NCBI RefSeq assembly: GCF_016862795.1
Contig: NZ_BONQ01000050.1
Location: 62,001 to 126,000 of the forward strand
From: Dactylosporangium siamense
Lineage (GTDB): Bacteria > Actinomycetota > Actinomycetes > Mycobacteriales > Micromonosporaceae
Direction: 5' to 3'
DNA length: 64,000 bases
This document shows positions 26,732 through 35,302 of the stretch, one piece after another (within the stretch, counting starts at the first letter, position 1; each line of letters begins with the position of its first letter). The notes beneath the pieces are model-generated. The model had not been told where the DNA came from. It searched no databases and was given only the letters and a program-made list of their open reading frames with translations. The translations under genes were made by a program, and so were the position numbers.

Positions 26732-27694
26732 TTACGCCTCGGCCGGGATTACCCGAACCGGGGTGCCCTGCAGCCATGACACGACGTCTTCCACCACGTG
26801 CGAGAAGAACCGCTCGTACATCGGCACCGAGACATAGCCGATATGTGGTGTCAGGACGGTGTTCGGCGCGTCGCGCAGCGGGTGGTCTGCCGGCAACGGC
26901 TCGACGGAGAACACATCCAGCGCGGCGCCGGCGATGACGGCGTCCGACAGGGCCTCGGCCAGGGCGTACTCGTCCACGATCGGCCCGCGCGAGGTGTTGA
27001 CCAGATAGCCGCGCGGGCCGAGCAGTGCCAGCTCGGGTCGACCGATCAGGTTCCTCGTGCGTTCACTCAGCTTGAGGTGGACGGTTGCTATGTCGGCGCG
27101 CTCGAACAGTTCGCGCTTGCCGACACGCTGCACGCCCATCGCCTCGGCCCGCTCGCTGGTGAGATTCTCGCTCCAGGCGACGACGTCAACGTCGAAGGCC
27201 CGCGCGTAGCGGGCGATCCTCGAGCCGATATTGCCCAGCCCGATGATGCCGAGGGTCGATCCAGCCAGCTCGGGACCGATCGTGGTCTGCCACCGCCCGG
27301 CCCGCAGCGCGGCATCCTCGGCCGGCACCCGACGGGTGACCGCCATGATGAGGGCCCAGGTCAGCTCGGCCGTGGTGTGCGGCACGCCGCCAGTTCCGCA
27401 GACCACGATCCCGCGGGCATGTGCGGCCGCGACGTCGATCGCCGCGTTGAACGGACCGGTGGTGACCAGGAGGGCCAGGTTGGGCAGCGTGTCGAGGACC
27501 GCCGCCGGGAACGCCGTCCGCTCCCGCATCGCCACGACCACCTCGAACGGCTCCAGCCGGCGGACCAGGTCAGCCGGGTCGGTGATGTGGTCGTGAAAGA
27601 ACGTGACGTCGGCCCGGCCGTCAAGCGGTGTCCAATCGGCGCTCGACCGGGCGACGCGCTGATAATCGTCAAGGACGGCGATCCGGATCGGCAT
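26732..27694 (-). CDS. D-2-hydroxyacid dehydrogenase (NAD-dependent)
   Basis: 320 aa with GAAGGAG upstream of the ATG. Classic D-isomer-specific fold with NAD-binding GIIGLGNIGSRIA, and a complete catalytic set: Arg in NTSRGPIVDE, Glu in DVFSVEPLP and His in LTPHIGY. It reduces 2-keto acids to D-2-hydroxy acids or runs the reverse. Expression is probably controlled by the operator 77 bases upstream, identical to that of the binding-protein gene. Substrate cannot be read, though glyoxylate/hydroxypyruvate or aryl-pyruvate are usual choices for this family. Confidence 0.88.
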   Translation of the reverse strand: MPIRIAVLDDYQRVARSSADWTPLDGRADVTFFHDHITDPADLVRRLEPFEVVVAMRERTAFPAAVLDTLPNLALLVTTGPFNAAIDVAAAHARGIVVCGTGGVPHTTAELTWALIMAVTRRVPAEDAALRAGRWQTTIGPELAGSTLGIIGLGNIGSRIARYARAFDVDVVAWSENLTSERAEAMGVQRVGKRELFERADIATVHLKLSERTRNLIGRPELALLGPRGYLVNTSRGPIVDEYALAEALSDAVIAGAALDVFSVEPLPADHPLRDAPNTVLTPHIGYVSVPMYERFFSHVVEDVVSWLQGTPVRVIPAEA

Positions 27695-27770
27695 GGCGCG
27701 GGCTCCTTCGATTGTGGATCCAGTTCGTCGCGGTGGCGCCGCTGACCGTCAACACCCGCTATCGTGTACG

Positions 27771-27789
27771 CCTAACAAGCGCTTGGTTG
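27771..27789 (-). promoter_or_regulatory. Palindromic operator, copy 2
   Basis: On the minus strand reads exactly the same 19 bases as 24656-24674 and lies 4 bases beyond the -10 box of the dehydrogenase promoter, covering the predicted start of transcription. Confidence 0.72.
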
Positions 27790-27793
27790 TGCC

Positions 27794-27822
27794 ATTCTGT
27801 TTCGGCGCTCGGGGCGTGTCAA
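27794..27822 (-). promoter_or_regulatory. SigA-type promoter of the hydroxyacid dehydrogenase gene
   Basis: Minus-strand TTGACA at 27822-27817, 17-base spacer, CAGAAT at 27799-27794. Same -35 box and same spacing as the promoter at 24624-24652. Confidence 0.7.
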
Positions 27823-28032
27823 GTCAGGTCGAGGCAGACGGGAAGGGTCGGTGTCGGCACGTGATATCCACAGTGCGCCTGTGTCCTCGTGGTGGATTAC
27901 AAAGATTGACTTCCGGTGGGCCATCTGCGAGCGTGCGATGGCTGTTCCAACCCGGCGTGATCATCGCCGGCGACGATCCGGACGAGGTCTTCAAGATCCC
28001 CGCGGTTGTCGGCGCCGACCTGGGAGTTCGCC

Positions 28033-28155
28033 ATGTTTGAGACCTCGTCCCTTGCCGTCAACGATGAGGGCACGCGGGCCCCATTCGGCGTGAACACCCG
28101 TCCCGGTCGGCGTTCGCTCGCCGACGTCGCCGGGCACCCGGTGGGCCAGGACTGA
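28033..28155 (+). CDS. Possible 40-aa ORF, perhaps a gene remnant
   Basis: ATG to TGA just ahead of the dehydrogenase start, opening MFETSSLAVNDEGTRAPFG. Preceded in another frame by protein-like text (FQPGVIIAGDDPDEVFKIPA) that ends where this frame begins. That pattern suggests one broken gene across about 27930-28155. No family was recognised. Otherwise the 27830-28156 stretch holds nothing I can name. Confidence 0.25.
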   Translation: MFETSSLAVNDEGTRAPFGVNTRPGRRSLADVAGHPVGQD

Positions 28156-28156
28156 C

Positions 28157-29092
28157 GTGGCCGACGGGACGCGGATCTGCGTGCTGCCGGCCGCACCGCA
28201 CTCCGCTCCGGCCGACCGCGACCAGATCGAGGATGCGGTCCGGGCGGGCGGGGGCACGCTCAGTGGGGTGGCCGACGCCGACGGGATGATCTGGACCGAC
28301 TGGTCCGACCCGGCGGCTCTGGGCGCCACGCTGCGCGAACACCCGCAGGTGCGCTGGGTGCAGCTGGTCACGTCGGGCGTGGACGCGTTCGGGCCACTCA
28401 TCACCGATGACCGGGTGTGGACGTCGGCCAAGGGCGCCTACGCCGAGCCGATGGCCGAGTGGGTGCTGGCCACGCTCCTCGCCGGGTTCCGCGGCGTGCC
28501 GGGCTACGCCCGCGACCGCCGGTGGGAGCCGCAGTCCACCCGCTCGCTGTTCGGCGCGCGCGTCACGATCGTCGGCGGGGGAGGGGTGACCAGCGCCCTG
28601 ATCCGGCTGCTGGCGCCGTTCGGGGTGACCATCGACGTGGTGCGCCGGGCTCCGGTGAACGTACCCGGGGTCCGTCGCACTGTGGGGCCGCAGCTGCTCG
28701 AGGAGCTCGCACCGCAGACGGACGTGCTGGTGCTGGCGCTCGCCCTGACACCGGAGACGGTCGGGTTGGTGGACGCCCGGTTGCTCGAGCGGTTGCCGGA
28801 CGACGCCTGGCTGGTCAACGTGGCCCGCGGCGCGCTGGTGGTCACCGATGACCTGACCGTGGCGCTCGAGACAGGACGCCTCGGCGGTGCGGTGCTGGAC
28901 GTCACCGAACCCGAACCACTGCCGGCCGGGCACCGGCTGTGGCGCCTCGCGAACTGCCTGATCACGCCGCACACAAGCTGTCCGGCCGAGTTGGCCGCGC
29001 CCTTGCTGTTGCGACGAGTTCGGGACAACGTCGCGCGGCGGGTCGCGGGGCTGCAACTCGACGGGGTGGTGGATCCGCGTGCCGGCTATTGA
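28157..29092 (+). CDS. D-isomer-specific 2-hydroxyacid dehydrogenase
   Basis: 311 aa, GTG start. It is a divergent second member of the family: nucleotide-binding TIVGGGGVTSALI, catalytic Arg in NVARGALVV, Glu in DVTEPEPLPAGH and His in ITPHTS are all in place. The N-terminal catalytic subdomain is shorter than in the enzyme at 26732. Overlaps the next gene by 14 bases, so the dehydrogenase and the FMN oxidase should be made together. Likely works on the same 2-keto/2-hydroxy acid pool as its neighbours. Confidence 0.85.
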   Translation: MADGTRICVLPAAPHSAPADRDQIEDAVRAGGGTLSGVADADGMIWTDWSDPAALGATLREHPQVRWVQLVTSGVDAFGPLITDDRVWTSAKGAYAEPMAEWVLATLLAGFRGVPGYARDRRWEPQSTRSLFGARVTIVGGGGVTSALIRLLAPFGVTIDVVRRAPVNVPGVRRTVGPQLLEELAPQTDVLVLALALTPETVGLVDARLLERLPDDAWLVNVARGALVVTDDLTVALETGRLGGAVLDVTEPEPLPAGHRLWRLANCLITPHTSCPAELAAPLLLRRVRDNVARRVAGLQLDGVVDPRAGY

Positions 29093-30170
29093 TTGGGCGG
29101 ACCTCGAGGCGACGGAGGCGGCCGCCAGGCTGCGGCTGCCCGAAGAGGTGTACGACTACTTCGCCGGTGGCGCCGGCGACGAAACGACCCTGGCCGCCAA
29201 CGTCGCGAGCTGGCGGCAACGACTTCTGGCACCGCGCGTGCTGCGTGGCGTGCGTGGCGTGGACGCCGGCGTCGAGGTCCTGGGTTGCCGGATGACCACA
29301 CCGATCGCGGTGGCGCCGATGGGTCTGCAGCGGATGGCCCACCCCGACGGCGAGATCGCCACCGCGGCCGCAGCAGCGGCGACAGGCACCGTCCTCAGTG
29401 TCTCGACCTACGCCACCTCCACTGTGGAGGAGGTGGCCGCGGCCGGTGGCGTCCAATGGTTCCAGGCCTACGTGCTGCGGGACCGCGGCCTGAGCCGGGA
29501 TCTGCTGCAGCGCGCCGCGGCGGTCGGCTACCGCGCCGTGTTGCTGACGGTCGACGCGCCGGTCGCGGGCGACCGCCGCCGCGACCGCCGCCACGGTTAC
29601 CGGCTGCCCACCGGCGCGAACCTGCGGCTGGCCAACTTCCCTGAGCGTGGGCAGGTTTCGGCCAGCTACTCGATCGAACTGGAGAACACCCTGACGCCCG
29701 ACCTGATCGGCTGGGTCGCCGACGTCAGCGGCCTGCCGGTCGCGGTGAAAGGCGTTCTGCGCGGAGACGACGCGAAGGTCGTCGTCGCAGCGGGGGCCAG
29801 CGGGGTCGTCGTTTCCAACCACGGCGGTCGGCAGATGGACGGCGCGGTAGCCACCGCCGACGCGTTGGTCGAGGTCGCCGCGGCGCTGTCCGGCACCCCC
29901 GCGCACGTCCTGGTGGACGGCGGTATCCGCACCGGTGCGGATGCGGTGCGGGCGCTGGCGCTGGGCGCCCACGCGGTCCTGGTGGGTCGTCCGGTCCTCT
30001 GGGCCCTGGCGGTCGGAGGCGAGGAGGGTGTGCGTGGTCTGCTGACCGCGCTGCGCGAGGATCTGCTGCGCACAATGACACTGTGCGGCGTGTCGTCGGT
30101 GGCCGAGATCGGTCCCGACCTCCTGCGCGGACGGGTGATGGCAGAAGCCCCCGTCCCATCATGTTCATGA
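29079..30170 (+). CDS. FMN-dependent alpha-hydroxy-acid oxidase/dehydrogenase
   Basis: 363 aa, GTG start inside the previous gene. TIM-barrel flavoenzyme of the LldD / glycolate oxidase / lactate oxidase family: PEEVYDYFAGGAGDE, AVAPMGLQRMAHPDGE, VAVKGVLRGDDAK with the conserved Lys, the catalytic-His motif VVSNHGGRQMDG, and VDGGIRTGADAVRALALGA for FMN phosphate. It oxidises an L-2-hydroxy acid to the 2-keto acid, in the cytoplasm or at the inner membrane face. Paired with D-specific dehydrogenases, it could invert or interconvert the stereochemistry of one hydroxy acid. Confidence 0.88.
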   Translation: MPAIDWADLEATEAAARLRLPEEVYDYFAGGAGDETTLAANVASWRQRLLAPRVLRGVRGVDAGVEVLGCRMTTPIAVAPMGLQRMAHPDGEIATAAAAAATGTVLSVSTYATSTVEEVAAAGGVQWFQAYVLRDRGLSRDLLQRAAAVGYRAVLLTVDAPVAGDRRRDRRHGYRLPTGANLRLANFPERGQVSASYSIELENTLTPDLIGWVADVSGLPVAVKGVLRGDDAKVVVAAGASGVVVSNHGGRQMDGAVATADALVEVAAALSGTPAHVLVDGGIRTGADAVRALALGAHAVLVGRPVLWALAVGGEEGVRGLLTALREDLLRTMTLCGVSSVAEIGPDLLRGRVMAEAPVPSCS

Positions 30171-30764
30171 GCGGCCTTCGAAGGCTCGCGCGGACTTTCT
30201 GCGGTGGACGCTGTCGGACGGGGCCGGCGCGGTCGTGCTCCAGGCGCGGCCCCGTGCGGACCGGCCGAGTCTGCGGGTCGAGTGGGTGCGGTCGGTGTCG
30301 TAGGCGCACGAGCACCCCGCCTGCATGCGGGCCGGTGAAGGCCGGCTGGACGCGCCGTCGGCCGCCGCGGCTCCGTGAGGTCCGTTGTCGCTGCCGACCG
30401 CCACTCCTTGTTGTTGATGTTTCGATGGAACGCTGCGTCGATGAAGGGCGACGTTTGCGGAGAAATCCGAACTGGCCAGTGGATCTACCCGATGCCACAA
30501 CATTGCCGGCACCGGTCGCAAATCGTATTCCGGGCGCAGAGCGGTACGGGAGCGGACAATTTTCGGTCGCTATTCGTGAGTGCCGCCGTACGGTCCGAAT
30601 TTGGAGTGCTTTACCGAGAAAATGTGCGGTTCAATCGCCCGGCGGCCCGGGGACTTTGGTCTACCCTCTGCGACCGGCGCACGGCCGGGCCGTCACAGAA
30701 CACACCGCGACGGCTCGTCACAGCGTGTGGCCGCCACCTTGGCACGTAGCCGGAGGCTCCGACG
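30171..30764. other. Intergenic stretch upstream of the conservon region
   Basis: About 590 bases with a locally AT-richer segment around 30420-30650 and no convincing coding frame. It probably holds the promoter of the sensor-conservon operon, but no clear -35/-10 pair was seen. Confidence 0.5.
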
Positions 30765-31859
30765 ATGGCACAACACGCGACGCGGTCACGTTCATTGATC
30801 GCCGTCCTTTTGCACTGTCTGCTGGCATTCGCCCTGATGGCGCCGACCACGCTCCTCTTCACCCGGGTCTGGGGCTCGGTCGGGGAGCGGGCCCGGTTCG
30901 CCCAGTCGGAACGCAACGGCATCCAGTACATCCGCAGTCTCGGTCAGCTCACGATCGCGCTGACGGACGCGCAGTCCGCCGCGGTCTCGGGGCGCCCGTT
31001 CCCGCGGGACACGATCACCCGCGCGGTCGAGGCCACCGCTTCGGTCGACGCCCGGCTCGGCGGGGACCTGCGGACCCACGAGCGATGGTCCGGGCTGCGT
31101 GCCAAGATCGAGGCGCTCGCGGCGCTGAGTGCCGTCGACCCCGCCACGGCGTTCAGCACCTTCGGTGAGGCGACCGACATGCTCCTCGCGCTGTACAAGG
31201 AGGTCCGCGACAACTCGCAGCTGACCCGCGAGCAGGACGTCGACGCGTCCTACCTGCAGGACGGCGCGGCGCAGCAGCTGCCCGAGGCCGTGGTGGCCGC
31301 CGGCCGGTTCATGGACCTGGCGGTCATCGCCGCCGGGCGGCCCCGCAACGACCCGGCGGGCACGGCCGCCAACCTGCTCAACGCCCGTGACGCGGTGACC
31401 TACCCTGCCAACGACCTCGCCGCCGGCCTGCAGGCCGCGGTCGACGGCACCAGCAGCCGGACCCTCAGCGGCAACCTGCTGAGCCGGCTGGACCGGTTCC
31501 GGCGCGGCATGGAGACATTGACCGCGACGACGGTGCCGGTCGACGGCCGGACCGCGGTGAACACCGCGGCGCTGCGGGACGTCCGCAACGAGGTCCAGAC
31601 GGCCGCGTCTGAGCTGGCGGCGACGATTCTGGACGAGCTCGACCTGCTGATCAGCGCCCGGATCGAGGACCTGGGCCGGCAGCGGCAGACGGCGGCGGTC
31701 ACCCTGGCGGTGGCGGTGCTGCTGGCGCTGGTCCCGCTGACCGTGCGGCTCGTCCGGCCCCGCCGTCGACCCGTCGCGAACCCACCCGTCCCACCGGCCC
31801 CCCAACCGGCCGAGGACGTGGTCCCCACCTGGCGCCGGGAGCCGACCGGTGCTCGCTAG
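30765..31859 (+). CDS. Two-helix membrane sensor-like protein joined to the conservon
   Basis: 364 aa. Membrane helix at about residues 11-33, then an all-helical extracytoplasmic domain of about 260 residues (helical-bundle pattern like nitrate/nitrite-sensing NIT domains). A second membrane helix follows at about 305-327 and ends in a short basic/proline-rich tail. There is no kinase or HAMP domain. The arrangement equals the sensor half of CvnA without the catalytic half. Its stop overlaps the CvnA start by 11 bases, so it is co-translated and probably forms a mixed sensor complex with CvnA. The NIT label is an inference from pattern and context. Confidence 0.65.
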   Translation: MAQHATRSRSLIAVLLHCLLAFALMAPTTLLFTRVWGSVGERARFAQSERNGIQYIRSLGQLTIALTDAQSAAVSGRPFPRDTITRAVEATASVDARLGGDLRTHERWSGLRAKIEALAALSAVDPATAFSTFGEATDMLLALYKEVRDNSQLTREQDVDASYLQDGAAQQLPEAVVAAGRFMDLAVIAAGRPRNDPAGTAANLLNARDAVTYPANDLAAGLQAAVDGTSSRTLSGNLLSRLDRFRRGMETLTATTVPVDGRTAVNTAALRDVRNEVQTAASELAATILDELDLLISARIEDLGRQRQTAAVTLAVAVLLALVPLTVRLVRPRRRPVANPPVPPAPQPAEDVVPTWRREPTGAR

Positions 31860-34377
31860 GCTCCGCATCCGTGGCAAGCTCGCGGTCCTCCTCATCGCCC
31901 CGCTGGTCGCGATCGTGCTGCTCACGGTCGTCGTCGTGGTCGACCGGGTCGGGCAGGCCGGCCGGGCGGCGGACACCGCCCGGACCGCCCGGGTCGCCGG
32001 TGACGTCGGCGCGCTCATCCAGGACCTGCAGCAGGAACGGCTGATGGCGGTTGGGTACCTCGTCCAGGTGGTCGGCCGGTCGCGGCTGCTGCTGCAGACG
32101 GCGGCGGTCACCGACCGGGTCACCAACCTCAGACTCGACTACGCCGGCGACCTGTCACCGGAGGTGGCGGACGCGATCGACGACGTGCAGTCGCTCGCCG
32201 GGCTGCGTGCCGCACTGGTGTCCGGCAGCGCCGACGTCGACGGGGTGCTGACCCAGTTCACCGCGGTCACCGGCCGGCTGATCGACGCGCTGCGGCTGAT
32301 GGACGCGGCCGACGCGACCACCGCCGAGGGCCGGCAGCTCCTGGCGCTGGACGCGCTGCTGCGGGTCGACGAGGGCAACAGCGCCGGCGCCGCACTGATG
32401 ACCGTCATGGTCGCCACCCGCGCCCAGCGTGATCTCGCCAGGTACGCCGCCAACGCCGCCGCCGTGCAGCCGAACCTGGACCGGTTCACCGCCTCCGGGA
32501 CCCCCGAACAGGTGGACCTGTACGGTCTGGTCACGGCCGCGTTCGCCTCCCGCGTCGGCGGCGGCTTCGTGGAGAGCGTCGGGACCGACCCGGCCGCCGC
32601 GATCGCCGATCTGCGGGTCGCCACGCTGTTCCCGTCGCTGGAGTCCTACATCGCGCTCGGCCGCTTCGTGGAGAAGCGGATCGTCACCGACGTCACCGCG
32701 ACGATGACCGACCTGGAGCGGCGGCAGACCACCACCGCGTATGGTCTCGTCGCCGGCATGCTCGTCCTGCTGCTGCTCGTCATCCTGCTGAGCACGGCGA
32801 TCGCGCGCACGGTCGCGCGGCCGCTGACCCTGCTGACCGCCTCCGCCGCCCGCGTCGCGCAGGTCACCGAGGACGAACTGGTCCGGGTCGCGGACGACGA
32901 GTCCGCCGCGCCCGAGCCGGTGCGACTGGAGCGGATCACCGTCGGCGGCCGGGACGAGATCGGCGATCTGGCCCGGACCTTCGAGCGCGTGCAGCAGACC
33001 GCGGCGCAGCTGGTCGAGCGGCAGGTGGCCAGTCGCCGCAACGTCGCGCAGATGTTCGGTCACGTCGGCCGCCGCACACAGAACCTCGTCGGCCGGCAGC
33101 TCGGCCTCATCGACCAGCTGGAGCGCGACGAGACGGAGCCCAACCGGCTGCGGCAGCTGTACCGGCTGGACCACGTCGCCAGCCGCTTGCGCCGCAACGC
33201 CAGCAGCCTGGTCGTCCTGTCCGGCGGCACCGGCACCAACCCGCACCTGGCGCCACTGGCACTGGCCGACGCGGTCCGCCTGGCGCTCGGCGAGATCGAG
33301 GAGTACGACCGCGTCGACGTGCAGCTCACCAGCACGATCATGTTGGCGCCCGCGGTCATCAGCGACCTGGTCCTGATGCTGGCCGAGCTGATGGAGAACG
33401 CGACCTCCAATTCGCCGCCGCACACCCGGGTCACCGTCACCACCGGCGAGAGCGCGACCGACGTGCGGGTGTCGATCGTCGATCACGGCATCGGCATGCC
33501 GGCCGAGCGGCTCACGGTCGAGAACGCCCGGCTGGAGCGCCGCGAGCGCATCGACCTCGCCCCGACGGAGGTGCTCGGCCTGTTCGTGGTGGGCCGGCTG
33601 GCGCGCCGGCACGGGCTGCGGGTGTCGTTGAGCGACACGCCCGGCGGTGGCGTCACCGCGACCATCGTCGTCGGGCGAGAGCTCCTGGACGGTTCGGCCG
33701 CACCGGAGCCGCAATCGCGGGAGACGATCGCCTCGGTCGTCGACATCGGCGCACTCACCCGGGCCACCCACTCGATCGACGGCCGGCAGCCGTGGAACGC
33801 GTTCGCCGCGCCGCGCACGCTCGCCGCCGTCGCGTCACCGCCGGCCATCGCCGCTGTCGTGGCACCGCTGGATGCCGACGCCACCGCTGAGACCCCCGCG
33901 CTGCTGCGGCAACCATCGCGGCAGGGGCAAGGGTTGCGACGGCGGGTGCCGGGGGCGCAGCTGTCGGCCGGCACCCAGGCCGCCGGGACCCCGGCGCAGT
34001 TCGTGGCGGCTCCTCCCGATCCGAGCAGCGCGCAGGCACTCGTCGAGGCGTTCGAGGATGGTGTACGCCGAGCGCAGCACGACGTCACAGCACCCCCGGC
34101 CGACCAGACGCCACCGCTGCCGCCACCACCGTCACTGCCGCCACCGCCACAGTTTCAGTCGCCGCCACCGCGGCCGGCCACCGCCGGTCGGAACCTGAGC
34201 AGGCGGGTGCCGGGTGCCACGTTGCAGGACCCCGGTGCCATCCCGAGACCGGGGCTCCACCCGGTGGAGAGCCAGTCATCCCACGATCCCGACAGTGCAC
34301 GGAAGCTTGTCGAGGAGTTCGAGTCCGGCGTCCTGCGCGCACTGCGCGAGGTCAGATCAGAAGGATCATCACAATGA
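31849..34377 (+). CDS. cvnA: Conservon sensor histidine kinase-like protein CvnA
   Basis: 842 aa, GTG start. N-terminal membrane helix (about 12-32), a NIT-like all-helical sensor domain (about 40-290), a second helix near 303-323 and a HAMP-like segment. It then has a dimerisation region and a HATPase with N-box ELMENATSNS and G1 box DHGIGMP. Its C-terminal extension holds two copies of a motif, LRRRVPGAQL...ALVEAFEDGVRRA and LSRRVPGATL...KLVEEFESGVLRA. This is the layout of CvnA in actinobacterial conservons, which couple a membrane kinase-like receptor to a small GTPase. ATGA overlap with cvnB. Confidence 0.88.
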   Translation: MLARLRIRGKLAVLLIAPLVAIVLLTVVVVVDRVGQAGRAADTARTARVAGDVGALIQDLQQERLMAVGYLVQVVGRSRLLLQTAAVTDRVTNLRLDYAGDLSPEVADAIDDVQSLAGLRAALVSGSADVDGVLTQFTAVTGRLIDALRLMDAADATTAEGRQLLALDALLRVDEGNSAGAALMTVMVATRAQRDLARYAANAAAVQPNLDRFTASGTPEQVDLYGLVTAAFASRVGGGFVESVGTDPAAAIADLRVATLFPSLESYIALGRFVEKRIVTDVTATMTDLERRQTTTAYGLVAGMLVLLLLVILLSTAIARTVARPLTLLTASAARVAQVTEDELVRVADDESAAPEPVRLERITVGGRDEIGDLARTFERVQQTAAQLVERQVASRRNVAQMFGHVGRRTQNLVGRQLGLIDQLERDETEPNRLRQLYRLDHVASRLRRNASSLVVLSGGTGTNPHLAPLALADAVRLALGEIEEYDRVDVQLTSTIMLAPAVISDLVLMLAELMENATSNSPPHTRVTVTTGESATDVRVSIVDHGIGMPAERLTVENARLERRERIDLAPTEVLGLFVVGRLARRHGLRVSLSDTPGGGVTATIVVGRELLDGSAAPEPQSRETIASVVDIGALTRATHSIDGRQPWNAFAAPRTLAAVASPPAIAAVVAPLDADATAETPALLRQPSRQGQGLRRRVPGAQLSAGTQAAGTPAQFVAAPPDPSSAQALVEAFEDGVRRAQHDVTAPPADQTPPLPPPPSLPPPPQFQSPPPRPATAGRNLSRRVPGATLQDPGAIPRPGLHPVESQSSHDPDSARKLVEEFESGVLRALREVRSEGSSQ

Positions 34378-34856
34378 CGAGTCCGTTCATCCAGGACAGC
34401 ACGCACCGCCAAACCTCTGGTGGGACGCCCAACGCCGCACCGATGAGCACGGAGGTGCAGACCTTCAACTGGCTGCTCGATTCGTTCACGTCCGGCACCG
34501 CCGGCGTGGTGGAGGCCATCGCGGTCTCTTCGGACGGCCTGCTGATGGCTACGTCGGCCTCGAAGGAACGGGCCAACGCGGAGCGCCTGGCGGCCGTCGT
34601 CTCCGGGATGACCAGCCTCGCCAGCGGCGCTTCCGCCTGGTACACCCTCGGCGGGCTCAACCGGGTCATCGTCGACATGGTCGACGGCTACCTGTTGATC
34701 ACCTCCATCAGTGCCGGGTCGGTCCTCGGTGTCATCGCGACCCGCTCGGCCAACCTGAGCACGGTGGCCTACGAGATGACACTCTTCGCCAGCCGGGCCG
34801 GCGCGGCGCTCACCCCGCAGCTCATCGCCGAGCTGAAGAACGCGGTCCTGCGGTGA
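34374..34856 (+). CDS. cvnB: Conservon roadblock/LC7 protein CvnB
   Basis: 160 aa. Roadblock/LC7 core: LDSFTSGTAGVVEAIAVSSDGLLMA, then ASGASAWYTLGGLNRVIVDMVDGYLLI. In conservons this protein acts with the CvnD GTPase, by analogy with MglB-type GTPase-activating roadblock dimers. Joined by ATGA to cvnA and GTGA to cvnC. Confidence 0.92.
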   Translation: MTSPFIQDSTHRQTSGGTPNAAPMSTEVQTFNWLLDSFTSGTAGVVEAIAVSSDGLLMATSASKERANAERLAAVVSGMTSLASGASAWYTLGGLNRVIVDMVDGYLLITSISAGSVLGVIATRSANLSTVAYEMTLFASRAGAALTPQLIAELKNAVLR

Positions 34857-35302
34857 CCGTGCCGCCCGGGCAGGAGCCGCCCGGCATCCGGCCGTATCTG
34901 CGTTCACCGGTCGCGCCGGTCTCACCGGCTCCGCCGGCAGCGTGGAACCGCCCCGCGCACCGCGCACCGGACAACCTGCGGCCGTACGTCCTGACGGCCG
35001 GGCGGGTGCAGGGCGACCACCCGGCGGTGAACCTGGAGACGCAGGTGACGATCCGGCCGGGGGCGCCGTCGGACGTGCGGTTCATGCCGACCGAGCTCCA
35101 GGCGATCCTCACCACCTGCGTTTCCCCGGTGTCGGTTGCCGAGATTTCGGCTCAGGCCCACCTGCATCTCGGCGTGACCAAGATCCTCGTCGGCGACCTA
35201 TGCGCCGCCGGATATCTGGACATCCACCAGCTCGAGGTCGACCCCGTCCACAGTCCCGACGTCATTTTGCGAGTAATCCATGGACTCCGTGCGATCTCCT
35301 GA
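34853..35302 (+). CDS. cvnC: Conservon DUF742 protein CvnC
   Basis: 149 aa from the GTG at 34853, which overlaps the cvnB stop. The frame is open further upstream, but that part lies inside cvnB. The DUF742 signature is clear: IRPYLRSPVAP at the start, RPYVLTAGRV, and a winged-helix-like end with SVAEISAQAHLHLGVTKILVGDL and ILRVIHGLRAI. Acts as the third conservon component, of unknown biochemical role. Overlaps cvnD by 23 bases. Confidence 0.92.
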   Translation: MTVPPGQEPPGIRPYLRSPVAPVSPAPPAAWNRPAHRAPDNLRPYVLTAGRVQGDHPAVNLETQVTIRPGAPSDVRFMPTELQAILTTCVSPVSVAEISAQAHLHLGVTKILVGDLCAAGYLDIHQLEVDPVHSPDVILRVIHGLRAIS

